From positions 7,501 to 71,500 of the forward strand of contig JACATO010000687.1 of NCBI GenBank assembly GCA_018389105.1: DNA of 64,000 bases, given 5' to 3'. The translations under genes were made by a program, and so were the position numbers. Shown here in pieces: positions 37,456 to 49,220 of the stretch (positions within the stretch are counted from its first letter, which is position 1; each line of letters begins with the position of its first letter). The notes under the pieces are model-generated. The model worked only from the letters and a program-made list of their open reading frames with translations. It was not told the origin of the DNA and made no database searches. The stretch comes from Nautilus pompilius (Eukaryota > Mollusca > Cephalopoda > Nautilida > Nautilidae).

Positions 37456-40400
37456 ACTCTCTCCTTCCTCCTTTTGCGGAAACAACTCGAGTCTTAGCCG
37501 AGACTGCAAGCAACGTTTTTGAATCTCGAAGTCAGGCAGTCATCTATCCTCGCCGTCCGTAATTTGGCCACATCGGCCCCCAACACTTCCCCTCCCTCAC
37601 TCACTCCGTTTCATTATCAAATCATTCATCAAATCCATTCTTAAAAAAGAAAATCTACAAAAAAAAAAAATTTTTTTTTTGACATAAAATAGGGGAAGCT
37701 TTTTTTTTGACATAAAATAGGGGAAGCAGTTTTCTAATTTAAATTCTGTATTTATTTGCCTGCATCAGAATTATTACATCTGCCTGCACGCTGACGCCCA
37801 AACAGATCTCATCTAAAATACGGAGTAAGCAACTCGCCGACTCCCTATTTTCGAGTATGAGGCTGCGGTATCGAAATAACTTCATCCCCCTTTTACAAAA
37901 TAATTCTTGCGGCTGTAAAGCGAAATCCCGAGGAGATTAATCAAATCCTAAAATTCCTGTCGATATAAATGAAGGCAGCATCTTCTAAATTGCTAACTAC
38001 CGTACAAACTGCCTACCACTTACTCCTCGGTTATCCGTGCGAGAGATAATTACTAATTATTTCGTTTACTTTCCCTATAAAAAAAAAAAACAAAAAACAG
38101 CAAAATCTTGGCGAAAACAAGAAGTTAAGAATAATAATAATAATAAAAATAAGGAAAAAGACCCACCTGATTTTTGCCGTGAGAATGTTCTCCTGCCTGC
38201 TGCATCGTCTTACGACGAATTACAAATTGCCTGATTCATCTCGGAGACAGTCAGTAATTTTCTGAGTGATCAAAGATCATCATCATCCTGGCTGGTGAAT
38301 AATCGACCGCTTCGAATCTACTTTCCGCTCTAATGATCTCAAATGCAGACTTTCCTTCGTTTTTTTTTATTTTATTTTCTTGCTTCTGTATTCTTTATTT
38401 AATCATTTCATTGGAATTGTGCGGCTACCTGTTGCCTAACTGCAAGTGGTAAGCAGGTTAATTGGGAGGCATCGCTCTTTCTGCGGAGAGAAAAGAACGG
38501 AGGAGAGTATTCGCCACGACTCCTCGCTCAATAGAGATGGGGGCGGAGGAGGAGGAGGAGAGAAGGGAGCAGCCATTTTCCCCGACACCGGCCAAGCGAA
38601 ACGTGCGACCCCGATTACCGTTGTCGTTGTTTTTCGCGACCGAGAAGTGACGCTGCCACGGTACAATGCTCCCATCGGCAGGCATGCGCAAAACGGTTGG
38701 CAGAGGGTTAAGGGCTGGGAGTTGGGGGAAGCCCTCCTGGGAGGAAGAAACCGGAGCGTCTCCCTCTCCCACCTCCTCCCCGGCCGGACAGTGAAGAAGA
38801 GCGAGGAGAAAGCGCGTCAGGGAGGTGTGGCGAACCGATACGGTCTCGACCGGGGCTCGAACCCGAGCTCTGTCACTGCTGAGGCCACAGGCTATTTCGG
38901 AAGACGTACTTCCTTTCTTATCAGTGATTCGGAGACACGCCACGGAGAAATTAGACTCCGGCCGACGTTTCGAGAGCCGTGGAGCCGCCGGTGCCGAAAT
39001 CGACCGCGTGTTGGGGACGTGGTACCGACCGACTCCGGGAACACGAGGTCGTCCTGACCACGAAGGCATCAAAGCCTGACCGTTCCGGCAGTCACGTGGA
39101 CTTTCCGCCTCACGGGGGACGGATATGGGCGGAAATAAAAGGTGCAGCATTTGCAGGCCCCATCACCGGTCCTTGCCGGCAGGGATGCTTCCCCATCATC
39201 TCCTTCGTGCCTCCGTTTTTGCTCCCGACGACCACCCTCACGTGTTCGCTTGCCTCTAATGGGCGCCTAGGGAACTTGCAGCGGGAGGGAGGAGGTGGGG
39301 GGTCCTGCAGATGAATTTCTTGTGGGTCCAGAGAGACTACGCTGAAAGGTGACACCTCGCGGCTCGGCCCAGGCGGGGTCCCTAGACTGATGCCCGCGGG
39401 GTGGGTGGGGAGAGGTATTAACGCGAATGCAGCGTATAAAACGACCACGATAGCACAACGATGGCATAGAGGCGAAGTCTATCTCTGTCCGAGAAAGAGC
39501 CCGAGTAACCCGACGCTCCGCGTCTGTCTCCGCCGCCGTCGCCGTCTTCAGGGCGGTCTGGGTTATCGGTCCTTAGATATCTGAGAGACGACGGCGTCTC
39601 TCTATTCTAACTTGACACCATTTTAAATATTCGTGAGTTAATCGCGTTTTGTTTATTCGCTGCGCGCGGTGTTTCGGGTGTTCGTGAGGTAGCGAGGTAC
39701 GGACTACGAAACTAAACACTACAGGCCGGTCAATTCAGCTTAAGAAACTGGCCCGGGGATTATTCCATAGCGCATGCGTGAAGCATAACCGTATCTTTAA
39801 CATAAGTCTAACCGGCCCCTCACCAGCCAGGTCGTCATTGCGGAAGCACGGTGATACTTGAATCTGACACGTCACACAGATTTAAAATGTCTTTCAGAAC
39901 GAAAATGGAACAAAAACGAAAAGGTTAAAGGCATTTGAGTTTTCAGCAGTACGCAGTACAAATGCACACCACAGTATGCAGATATAGTCCTGAAGCAATG
40001 CAACATGGGAAACAGGCAGCACACGTGATCAATTCTGACCTACTGCTGTGCGCCGCCTCCTGCGCTTCTGCTTCAACGAGCTGATGAAGCTGTTAACTTA
40101 ATCATCGGTAGGAAAGCCGCTCACCTGACTGTCTCCCTTGAACGTCACCAGCGCTGCGGCGGGACTAATCGCGTAGTAATTCGACGTACTACTTTCGTTT
40201 TACCAGACATTATTAACGCTTCACTGGAGTATCTACCTAAGAAGTTGGGGAAGAGATTTTTCAATAATTTCTCACGTGATGCACCGAGAATGAGAGAGAG
40301 AGAGAGAGAGGCCGGCAAACGGCTTCTCTCCGCCCCCCCCACAATGACCTGGTCTTCTGTACCATCGAGGAAGTGACAAAAAAATACAAATAACTAAACT

Positions 40401-40588
40401 CACAAAAAGTGGATTCTTATTGCCTAAGATGCATTACCTCCTTTTTTGTTGTGAATATATAATTTTTTAAGAAACCTTATACAACAAAGAAAACACAACC
40501 TGTGTTGCGCGGTCTTACCGGAAGAAGCAGATTTGACAGCGACAAGGCACGAGGCAAAGATGGTGGTCAGAAGAAAGTTCATTTTCAT
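34410..40588 (-). CDS. Small secreted protein with two tandem four-cysteine chitin-binding-like modules (three coding exons)
   Basis: The coding sequence joins 40588-40519, 35654-35520 and 34546-34410 on the minus strand and gives 113 residues. Residues 1-23 form a signal peptide starting MKMNFLLTTIFASCLVAV. Module 1 (about 25-68) and module 2 (about 70-113) each have four cysteines, spaced C-x24-C-x10-C-x-C and C-x25-C-x10-C-x-C. Both contain M-x-C-A, T-x-F-S-Q and a terminal C-x-C-x-S-G. All junctions are phase 1 with good GT-AG signals, and each join restores a codon (GAC Asp, GGG Gly). The second half resembles the C-terminal part of peritrophin-type (CBM14) chitin-binding domains, and the M-x-C-A-x-G-T pattern recalls molluscan shell-matrix proteins. 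Only four of the six canonical cysteines are present. Export is well supported; chitin binding is inference. Extra skipped exons cannot be excluded. Confidence 0.82.
35520..35654 (-). CDS. Exon coding the first four-cysteine module
   Basis: The exon is 135 bases, phase 1 at both ends. It begins after a strong acceptor (ttctgtctttgtttgcag) and ends at donor GTGG|gtaagc. It encodes a 44-residue module starting CDLFVDKD, with cysteines at module positions 1, 26, 37 and 39, an F-Y pair at 13-14, M-S-C-A at 24-27 and F-F-S-Q before A-C-G-C. The reading frame stays open past the donor to about 35287, but that extension is a low-complexity alanine/valine stretch from a CAA/CAG microsatellite. I therefore take the donor as the true end. 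Confidence 0.85.
35839..35876. repeat. AT/AC compound microsatellite
   Basis: (TA)n runs directly into (CA)n, in the intron of the two-module gene. Confidence 0.9.
36006..36373 (+). pseudogene. Protein-like terminal exon or pseudogene with one frameshift, opposite strand inside intron
   Basis: I do not recognise the protein. A very strong acceptor (tctttttttttcag) ends at 36001, and a second AG follows at 36005. From there one frame reads to about 36150 (ending ISREEVLNLFEK). A one-base shift in gagaagtgcg continues in a second frame (RDWPKGWEYIFRGAS, then a charged helix KYKDKMEEIRLKIAEDG) to TAA at 36373. Together they look like one polypeptide of about 120 residues, because both halves have protein-like composition and meet exactly at the break. 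Either a base is missing from this assembly (AAA read as AA) or the copy is decayed. A third frame from 36002 also stays open for 38 codons, so the 5' edge is uncertain. It lies inside the intron of the minus-strand gene. Confidence 0.45.
37229..37470. repeat. Facing GA and CT arrays (long imperfect inverted repeat)
   Basis: (GA)n at 37229-37304 is followed by a 46-base spacer and (CT)n at 37351-37470. The arms are complementary for at least 70 bases. They lie in the intron of the two-module gene. Confidence 0.9.
37670..37726. repeat. Two-copy 28-bp direct repeat
   Basis: A T run followed by gacataaaataggggaagc occurs twice in tandem without change. Confidence 0.9.
37735..38060. other. Intronic motif-dense stretch
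   Basis: GATTAATCA, TAATTACTAATTA and GATAA-like words cluster in repeat-free sequence inside the first coding intron of the two-module gene. An enhancer is possible but unproven. Confidence 0.25.
38780..38902 (-). mobile_element. tRNA-derived SINE with shared tail
   Basis: The minus strand reads TAGCCTGTGGCCTCAGCAG, then B box GGGTTCGAGCCCCGG, then TTTCTCCTCGCTCTTCTTC and ACTGTCCGGCCG, and further on ctccggtttcttcctccca. It sits in the GC-rich part of the secreted-protein gene intron. Confidence 0.6.
39433..39445 (+). promoter_or_regulatory. TATA-like box in GC-rich intronic stretch
   Basis: GCGTATAAAACGACC is a good TATA match in otherwise CpG-rich DNA. No downstream coding start follows; the nearest ATG is followed by a stop within two codons. 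Confidence 0.2.
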
Positions 40589-40594
40589 GGAAGC
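40519..40594 (-). CDS. Exon with start codon and signal peptide of the two-module secreted protein
   Basis: The acceptor reads ttttatttctag followed by six untranslated bases, then ATG at 40588. The 23 codons give a basic start, a hydrophobic core (FLLTTIFASCLVAV) and a small-residue end (KSASS), a textbook eukaryotic signal peptide. The donor is CCG|gtaaga, splitting a codon after its first base. The acceptor directly upstream of the ATG means at least one non-coding first exon lies at higher coordinates. I chose the first ATG; a second in-frame ATG is two codons later and would also leave a working signal peptide. Confidence 0.85.
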
Positions 40595-41117
40595 CTAGAA
40601 ATAAAACGAGACTAAATATTCGGAAATAATTGAAATTCACAGAATTTATTAATGGACAATTGCCACCGACTACGAAAGCATCTTATACAATTTTTTTAGA
40701 GGACATTTCGTTACTAAGCGCTTGAATTAATAACTTTAGACAGGATGATACACAAACACGTACAAGGCAGCCATGACTGGGAAATGCCCAATACAAATAA
40801 TTCATCAAGCATACACGAGGGTATCACGATAAAGATTTTCTGCGACAGAAGTTTAAAATAAACTTTTTTTTTTTACATGTGTATTTTCAGGCAGTTATAT
40901 ACTTATGTACTTGTAATTATATGCATTAGTAAATCGATTAATGTAGACTTGCTGAATGTTTCATGGTGCGTCCCCAGTTACCGCCCTTGTGCCTGTGAGT
41001 GCACCGTTTTTCTGTGAAGTATCTCGGTTCATCGCGGTATTTAGTAATTTCGCCTCCCTCCACTATTTTTGTTCAGTTTTGGTTGGGAATCGTTTTAGGC
41101 CACGGTTCACGGTTCAC

Positions 41118-41731
41118 CAAGTGAGAGAAGAGAGAGAGAGAGAGAGAGATGGGAGAGAGAGAGAGAAGAGAGAGAGAGAGAGGAGATAGAGAGAGACGAG
41201 GAGAGAGAGAGGAGAGAGCGAGAGAGAGAGAATGGAGAGCGAGAGAGAGAGACTGAGATAGAAGAGAGAGGAGAGAGAAGAGAGGAGAGAGAGGAGATAG
41301 AGCGAGCAGTCTAGGAGCTATACCGTCGAGAGAAAGATCAGAGTGCGAGAGCGAGCTTGCTCGCTTCGCCTCTCTCGAAAATCTCAGCGAGCTCGCGCTC
41401 GAGAGATCGCGCTAGTCTTCTATCGTCTCGCTCAGCTGCCCTCGAGGACTTCCTACAGCCTCCCGCGAGCTGTCGCGTAGAGAGAGCCTGGCTGCCCGCA
41501 CGCGACCTCGATGCGATAGAGTCGCGCAGCTCTCCTCGAGGCTCGAGAGCGCTCGCGCGCGCCTGCGCTCCAAGTACCTGCTTTCGTCGCGCTGAAGCGC
41601 GCGCGCTATAGCTTTTCTCAGCTCTTCGAGCGAGGAGAGAAAGAGAGCTGAGATCCCAGAGATACGAGAGAGAGAGAGAGCGAGTTCGAGAGAGATGGAG
41701 AGAGAGAGAATTAGAGATAACAGAGATACCA

Positions 41732-41774
<43 letters not shown>

Positions 41775-41775
41775 C
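41118..41775. repeat. GA arrays flanking a GC-rich segment
   Basis: Degenerate (GA)n at 41118-41335 and 41640-41770 flank about 300 bases rich in CpG and CGCTCGCG-like words. Alanine/arginine/leucine/serine-rich frames run through it on both strands and are not credible genes. Confidence 0.85.
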
Positions 41776-41999
41776 CGGAACTAACAACAACGTCACCCAA
41801 ATGAGAAGACGTAAGCTGTGACCACCTGACAGGACAAAATAACACGCATGCGCACTGGAAGTCGTAAACCACCGGAACAAGCAGACTTCAGCTTTCGCCG
41901 CAGTTGAAATCAAGATATATTTTTTCTCTTCGATGCCAGTTACGAAGCTGTTATTTCATTACTGATTTAAGATATTTTTTTTAAAAATTGGGTTACGGT

Positions 42000-44119
42000 A
42001 AAAAAAAGACGTAATCTGCTTATTTTTCTTGAAATTATCGAGATTTTCGGGACATTAATTTTTAAAATAAACCATCTATGGAAGCGCAAAGCGAAGCAAG
42101 CCACACTGACAAATGAAAGTAGTTGTGGCTGTAGCGTGTGACGATGACTACAGTGCGATGAATATATCCAACTATAAATATTTACGTCTTTTCGTCGATG
42201 ATACTTCAAAAGAAAAAAAAAAATGGCAAACGAAGAAGGAGTTTAAGTAAATTCACTCATTAAAAATGGCGCCCACCTGAACAAGGACAGCGCTGAGAAT
42301 TCGGCTTCGGTCACTTCAATTTAAAAAAAAAAAAGAAGAAGAAATTATCATTGTACTCATCTGGTCGCCTAAGTGAGCGACTTTTTAAAATTTAATCAGT
42401 AATTTAAACGATTTTTTCCCCCCAAACATTCCGCTGCGGCCAATTTTATTACTGACGTCACTTGAAAGCGTTAGGACCACATGCAACCCTCTTATAACGA
42501 ACCTCATAAGTTCCTACCTTTCCCGACAAACATTGTGTGATTTCGCAAAAAAAAACAGATTCCAACTCGACACCGAAGGAAAGACGAGTGAGCGGTACCA
42601 CGCCACGGATAGCAACTCATCAGGGCGGCGCGATGGTCGGGTGGTTAGCCGAACCTCCTCACCGTGCGGCGTTTTTGTCGCTGTTCTTCCCCAGAATTCG
42701 AAAACGATAGAGAGTTCCAGCGGGGGACCTTTTGTTAGACCAGCCGGAAGTCGGCCCACGCACCGGGCTGATGGTCATGGTTTCCGGTGTCACGGCCGCC
42801 AACATCTTCGTCACCTTTACTATTTCGCGACTTGGCACCCGCCGCCGACTGCTTTCGGCTTCTTACAGCATCCGACAGCGCGGTCCCCGACGGAGGAGTG
42901 TTAATTTATTTTTCTCATCGAGGGGCGCTGCCGACAGACGTGATGGATGACGGGCAGATCAGACACACCCATTACGTGCGAGACAAGGTCGCAGCTTGAC
43001 GGACGGACCCGATGGTTGGTCGGTTCGCTGTCTTATTGAAATAATTGCGTTTATGCGAAAAACGGCGTAATGACTTTCAAAATATTTTATTTAGAGGAGG
43101 ATTTACAGTCGCTTCTGCCCGCCTGTTGACCGTAGTTCTGTTTATAACTCTGAACATAACCCTGCCTTAGCGCACAGCTAATCTTTTCAGCCTGCGAGCT
43201 CGTGTAGGCCGGCCTGGCCGCGTCGTGGCATCGCACCCAGCCAGTCTGTCAGGTGTCAGCGGTATTCACATGCCAGCCTTTAATAAATCACCAAAACAGA
43301 GCTTTATATCACGCTAATGCATAAGTATTTTTAATTTTAATGTCCTAAATAGTATGACATCCACCTACTTCTGGAGCACAAGGGCGGACAACTCTATGAA
43401 CTTTTGAAGAGTATGGGTCTTAATTGTAAGCGGACTCCCTAAGGATGATAGTTTAGTTAGCAAGAAGCGTCGGAGAACCGAGATAGTTGACGTTTTTGAG
43501 AGAATATGGCCGTGTAAGAAGAAGACTGGCATTTCTGAGACCGGAATCGAGCAGAGTAACTGATAAATTATCTCATTTTCATTCCAGACTTTAAAAACTT
43601 GGCTTAGCTTTGTTGTAACGCTAAAATAAAACATATTTAACTTTAACCAAACCCTGGTTTTGATTTCTAACTTATTATTCTAATCTTAAAGGTAACCCCT
43701 AAATATGGTCCTGTCCTGGCATTCAGTGACATTCCCGCTGTTATTACCCGTTCTAGTCGGGTAGTCTTGAACTCGCGCTCTGCTGGAATGGTAGCCAGGT
43801 ATGTATGTACAAGATGCAGACCGAAGAATGATTCTATTGATTAGATAGCAACAGATCAAAGATTAAAAAAAAACAACAGAAATATATTTTGCTTGCTGAA
43901 AAGCTTTCAAAAAGTAGATCTCTCTTTTCTTGTTGTTTGACGCTGAGAAAACGGCGTCATTAAAAGAATGGCAGCCGGTGAAAGTCTTTTCCCCCTTTTG
44001 TTAAGCTTCGAAATCCGTTCCCAGGTATCTGGCTTCATGAAAACAAAAACCCCAAATTATACCATGGCAATAAATCACTTGCTTCACTTAGGGGTAACGA
44101 ATTTCTGTACACGCGTGAC
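42000..44119. other. Non-coding sequence upstream of the two-module gene
   Basis: Could hold the missing 5' non-coding exon. One donor-like site on the minus strand (GTTCAG|gtggg, near 42277) is the only candidate I noticed. Open frames at 42533-42999 overlap a SINE-like head. Confidence 0.3.
42625..42720 (+). mobile_element. Possible SINE head
   Basis: GCGCGATGGTCGGGTGGTTAG resembles the A-box region of the other copies. The matching B box is weak (cagaattcgaaaac). Confidence 0.3.
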
Positions 44120-44150
<31 letters not shown>

Positions 44151-44151
44151 C
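44120..44151. repeat. ACAG tetranucleotide microsatellite
   Basis: Seven to eight ACAG/GACA units. Confidence 0.95.
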
Positions 44152-44814
44152 GGACAGTAAACACACTTAACTTAAAACGGTGAATCTACATTCGATTTTG
44201 CTTCAGATTGTATGAAAGAAAGAAATTAACACAAAACCCTATATATATCGACTGCATAATATTATGGTATAAGTGCCAGGAGTAATTTTGATAATCAAGG
44301 CAACAGATTACCATCATTCACATTAATACGTCAACAGGAACGGGTGGGCTGTATTAGAAGCGTACATTACGCAGGATAAACTATCCAGAACCCGTTTATT
44401 TAAAAAAAAAACACACACAACAGCAGCATTTTAAATATAAATATGATATCCAGACAGATCCGGTTTAGAAGCTAAGCGACAAGTTAGGTCGGCAGGCAGG
44501 TAATGTAAAATTCTCATTTCTCTTTGTCCACGCATCCCTTCCTGGTCACCTCGTTCTATCTCGATCTGATGATTTAACCCCTAAAATTCCAAATAGTGGG
44601 CCACACTGATTAATGGCGAATTTGCCACATTCCCGAATCTTAGCACCAAACCTGTAGCAATATGAACAGTTCCTTTCTTTTCTTTCATCTCGCAGTCTTG
44701 GCTGCTGAGATTCACCAGATGAAGGTTCAGATAAAAGCCGGTTATTAAAGTTAGTTTCTTTTTTGCCAATATTTCGTGCTTGAACCCCTAACGAGAATCC
44801 ACGCTATTGTGTTT

Positions 44815-45102
44815 CTAAGTCATATTTAATATTTCGTAAGTCGGCTCTTTTCTTACCATTCGCTGTGGGGAAGCACATAAATAGGGGGAAAAAAAAGATT
44901 AGAAATACACCAGTTACCTTGAGGTAAGCGTTCTGATGATGGCGTCGATGCACCTGTAAGTTCCTTTCCTCTTTGCTGGTGGTGATGCTTCTCCTAACCG
45001 GACTGTTTTCTCGAAGAACACAACCCGCTGAAGTCGGTCCCACCCAAAGCTGACTGTCGCCGTGATTTATACAATGTTTTGCCGTGACAAGAGTCGTCGA
45101 CT
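44815..45102 (-). CDS. Possible pair of 3' exons, unknown protein
   Basis: On the minus strand, 45102-44918 lies between an acceptor (cctcgcccggtgtcag) and donor CTCAAG|gtaact and reads 61 codons (including CINHGDSQLWVG). A second exon, 44862-44815, follows acceptor tatgtgcttccccacag and reads 16 codons in phase (RMVRKEPTYEILNMT, then TAG). The splice signals are reasonable and the join is in frame. However, at least one other frame of the first segment is also open and protein-like, so this may be chance. No upstream start exon was found. Confidence 0.22.
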
Positions 45103-45109
45103 CTGACAC

Positions 45110-48100
45110 CGGGCGAGGTCAGAATTTCTTCACCTGAATTTTACCTGTGTAAATAAATGTGTTCGTCACTATACGCTGAAGCAAGCGGCCGGGAGGAAAA
45201 AAGGATGAGGTGGAGAGGAGAGGGGGGGGACGGTGTATTCCGGCGTACCAGCCAGGTATGTTTTTCGCTGGCCCCATACCGACACGAACAGGCTGACGTG
45301 ACGGGGGCTTCCTTCACCCCCCCCAACAATAATTTATAATTTAAGAAAACATCCTGTGGAATTTCGATATCAGAAACAGGAGCGAAGATCAAGGGGAGGG
45401 AACCCTCCCAGTCGGTGGTTTAGGAGCTAAAAGTTTCAAGAACTTGGAAAGATGTTTCCACTCCGCGAACTGAGATGTTTTACCCTCGTCAACCAGAAAC
45501 GGTACCTGTAGTGGTCTATTGGGTTCTTTAAAACCACCACTACCTGGTCGCTGATTAAATAGATAAATACGTTCATTCTCACACGAGGGACAAACAGCGT
45601 TTTAAAACGCGAAATCAAAGAATCGCGTTGAATGTAAAGCAGGGGTTTTGTCACGGAAGATTGAAACCTCGTCGCCGGGGATAGATTCCGAGCTTTGTCA
45701 AGCGTATTATTGGAGACAGATGATTTGTTCCGATTAACGGTTGGCCTTTAGAAATGCCAAGTTAGTGTTTTGTAACACTAATACGCAGTATATGTATATG
45801 GAGATGCTTTAAAACGCAAATTCAAAGATAATGATACTGAAGGCAGTTCAGTGCCGACGTCGTGTTATTTCGTCATATACGTGACATTCAACTGCCGACA
45901 GGCTACCGCGAAGGTGAGCAATGTTTGTGATAATTCATGATGCCACGGTGATCTGATACAGGGGAGAAAGATAATCATCTCTTGACGGGACATGGAATGA
46001 AGGCCCACGTGTAGTCGTCATCCAGACAAAGACGTCCGTCCGGCCTGAGCTGCTAGGATGGTCGTTCATCGGTGATCCAACTCCGTGTCAGTTCGGCAAC
46101 TGTCCGATGGTGGGAGAAGTTGGACGTGCAGTCGCTTCCGGGCGACCTAGCAGACCTCATTGGCGCTCGATGAAGATCAGTCGTTGGATTTAGACCGCTA
46201 TCTAACCACCTGCACGTTGAGACCGTCCAGAAAGCCTTAAGCCCCATCCTTGGGCATCATATGGTTCCGTATCTAGGCAGCGGCGCAGGTCGAAAGACGT
46301 TGATGGTTTTTCGTGGTATCGCCAAAGAACCTGGAATTAACAAAAGCCCGCGCACTATTACAAAACTGCTCCAAAAACAAACGCGATTCTGAGCAAATTC
46401 CCAATTTTAATTTTTTTTTTTTTTTTTACGCCCACATCACGGCGGCCCCGGGGCCCCTATCCGCCAAGCCCACACGAAATCGGTCACCAGAACAGAAACC
46501 GTCCATCCAAATTATCTCGACGAGAGAAACCCCAGCTCTGCTCCACAACCGACGACGGCGGACGGTTCTGTTTGACCCCTTAAAGTCTAGAATCGATCGC
46601 AAATATGTTTCCATGTCGCTCTAGGAGGCAGCTCCGGAGTAGCTGCACGCGGCGGATCGATGACCGCCCTCTGGTGTTCTTACACGTCGACGGTAGACGG
46701 CGCAGTGTCGCTGCTCGACAGCGTCTTGATAGAAACGCATGGCGTTGCAGGTATACGGAGATATCTTTGGTTTTCCCGTCCATCTTTACAAGTTACGAAC
46801 CAAACAAAAACAAAAAAGACCCATACTTTCCACCTTTCTACCGTCGTTTTTATCTGTTGTGAAACCCCAGCTCTCCTTATATATATATATATATATATAC
46901 TTTTTCCAGACCTTCCTTCTGTCTGAAACACTTCTGTAGCATAAAATCAGATACTTCAGTCTGCCCTCATCGTGACACCAAGGTGGAGTCCTGATGCTGT
47001 TTAATAGCCGCCAATCGGTTCGCTTTTCCTTGTCACCACGTCTAAGCGACATCTGTCAAACTGCTACTCGTCTAATTAATCCAACCTTTCTTTCTTCTAT
47101 CTGGGGCGAAAGCTGAGATGCTAGCAGTTGTAGAAAGACTTGGTTAGAAGTCAACTGACTAATTGTAGAGAAAGAGCTTAATGTCTCTCTCTGAGATGTA
47201 CAAAGGCACCGTTTACTTACCCCGTGGCATCAGTATGGTTCACAAGAGGGGACCTATAAAACTGTTCGCTATTTTACGGACGGCTGTTTAAGATAAAAGA
47301 GCAATTCTCAGTCGAATAGTTTTTAGTTAGCATCAACTTAAGTCAAGGATTTTAAATCCCTGGGGACAATGATCATGAACTGTGTTCGTGGTGCCTTATC
47401 GAGGACACGCCTGCAGTGAGACGAACGAAAGATGATTTTTTTTTTTGTCTTTAATGACCGTCATAAAGAACATAAAGTACTGACATGGAATCTAGTGTCT
47501 ATTATCATATTTAATATCGCATAAATACCACACAAAGATTGATTTCCGTCGGAACACCACGTTATCCACGACCACGCATTCTACGCACGTTTTCCAGAGC
47601 TGTAAAACCAAAGATAATAGCTTCCGGGTCGATAATCGCAGAGGAACAAATAGACTAAAACTGCTGTCAAATGATGTGAAATTTCCGTCTTCCATCTCAA
47701 GGTTATTGGTGGTGCCATCCGACTTTGAACGGACGTTCGATATCGATCTTTTAACAAAGAACAGCCGGTTAGTTCGCGATAAGATTCCACCCACCTGACA
47801 TTCATTCAGATTCCGTCAGCCAGTGAAGGGTTGGCCTTAAACGTGCGAGAAATATGGCGTCGTAAAAGGGTTTCAGCCTTTAAAAGCCAAATAACCGCCG
47901 ATATTTCCTTTCTGCATCCGGCGATACTTCTTTCCTTACTGCGTCTCCCGTCGCCTTTGCTTCTAAATGCGGTTCTGTCTCAGCCGCATGATTTACTTAA
48001 TTTTTGTACATTTTCAATACCCCCGCCCCCTATTTTCCATCAACATCGGGTTATTTGCCACCGACAGACATATTCTGTATTTACTGGTTTTTTAATTATT

Positions 48101-49220
48101 CAAATGTTAGCAGAATATTTCCCCCCCCCCCGGGCTGAAAATATGTTAAACGTAAAATACTTTTAAAAAAGAAACATTTTCCTCGCACTTCTCGCCAAGA
48201 CAATTGGATCACAGACTCCCGAATACAGATAATAGAATTACGCTATATCTGGAATGTCAAGCCGATTATTACTACGTTCCTTACACAAAGCAGCCAATCT
48301 CCCATCCCATATCTTGTTTTAATTGAGTGCATGCTCTTACCTAGACTGGAGATGATTCGGAAAGCAGATAAAATTCTTCGGATGTATTCATTCCTTCGAA
48401 AGATCATTGTATCTGCGATCGAGATCTCCGTTCTATCCGCGAACAGAGTTCCCCGCGCGACAAACCGGGGCCTGATTCCGAAGGCATTAATGCGCCCTGG
48501 CTTTCATTTTCTTGGCGGGGAATTGGCAAAGGGGGACTCTGGTGAAGAAACGTACCTCGCTCACTTCCATAGATGGTTAGCTGCCATTATGTAACGGCAC
48601 CAAGCCGTCTTGGCCGCTCGAGTAGCTAGTCAAACAAAGCGCGGACGTGCTGGTCTCGACACGTCGTGGACATTTCTGAGTTCGGACGTGCAGCAATGTT
48701 GGGGAGAAATCAAAGCTTTGCCTAGAACCCTGGACTGGAAATTAAAAGAATCGGTCGGTTGAGGATTAGAATCTGTTGTATTGTCCTCCCCCCTCCCTGC
48801 TGCCGATTTTGGGTGATCAAATATGTTTAAAGTAAAGCGGATTTCCCGAAGAAAAAAACAACATCCGTTAATCCATGTTTGCATCCGCTACAATAAGAGA
48901 TTATCATCAAAATATACCATTCAAAGTGCGATATAGTAACAACAGTATTTCCTTTAGAAAACTGCTTCTTAGTATCAGAACGAATTATTGGTTTTGTTGT
49001 TTTATTTTCTTGAGCTGAAAATAATCTTGGAATCTGTCGATTATCGGTGTTTAATTCCGTTTTTTTTTTTTAATTTTGTTATGTCTTCTGAGGCTATTGT
49101 ACGTTCCCAAGCAACAGAACTCGCTTAGATGCAGCGAGTGTTTCAACTTTGAATAACGTCCAAGTTGCGCAGCTCCATCAGACTTGCTTCAGCAGCTGCC
49201 CGGATGGAAAGGGAGGGTTA
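45110..49220. other. Non-coding sequence
   Basis: Holds T16 (46412-46428), AT and C homopolymer runs. Frames at 46053-46247, 47492-47805 (minus) and 47831-48594 (plus) lack supporting signals. Confidence 0.45.
46879..46899. repeat. AT microsatellite
   Basis: Ten alternating AT units. Confidence 0.9.

Larger units (their letters stand above)
38430..39600. other. GC/CpG-rich intronic stretch
   Basis: Composition is clearly richer in G, C and CpG than its surroundings. It carries a SINE (38780-38902). Long frames on both strands (38446-39057 plus, 38458-39150 minus) reflect low stop-codon density, not genes. Confidence 0.5.

Noticed and set aside
38446-39150. 203- and 230-codon frames on opposite strands
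   Set aside because: They overlap each other and a SINE in GC-rich DNA where stops are rare; no domain or splice support.
41338-41913. 191-codon Ala/Arg/Leu frame
   Set aside because: Spans GA repeat and its GC-rich core; composition is repeat-driven.
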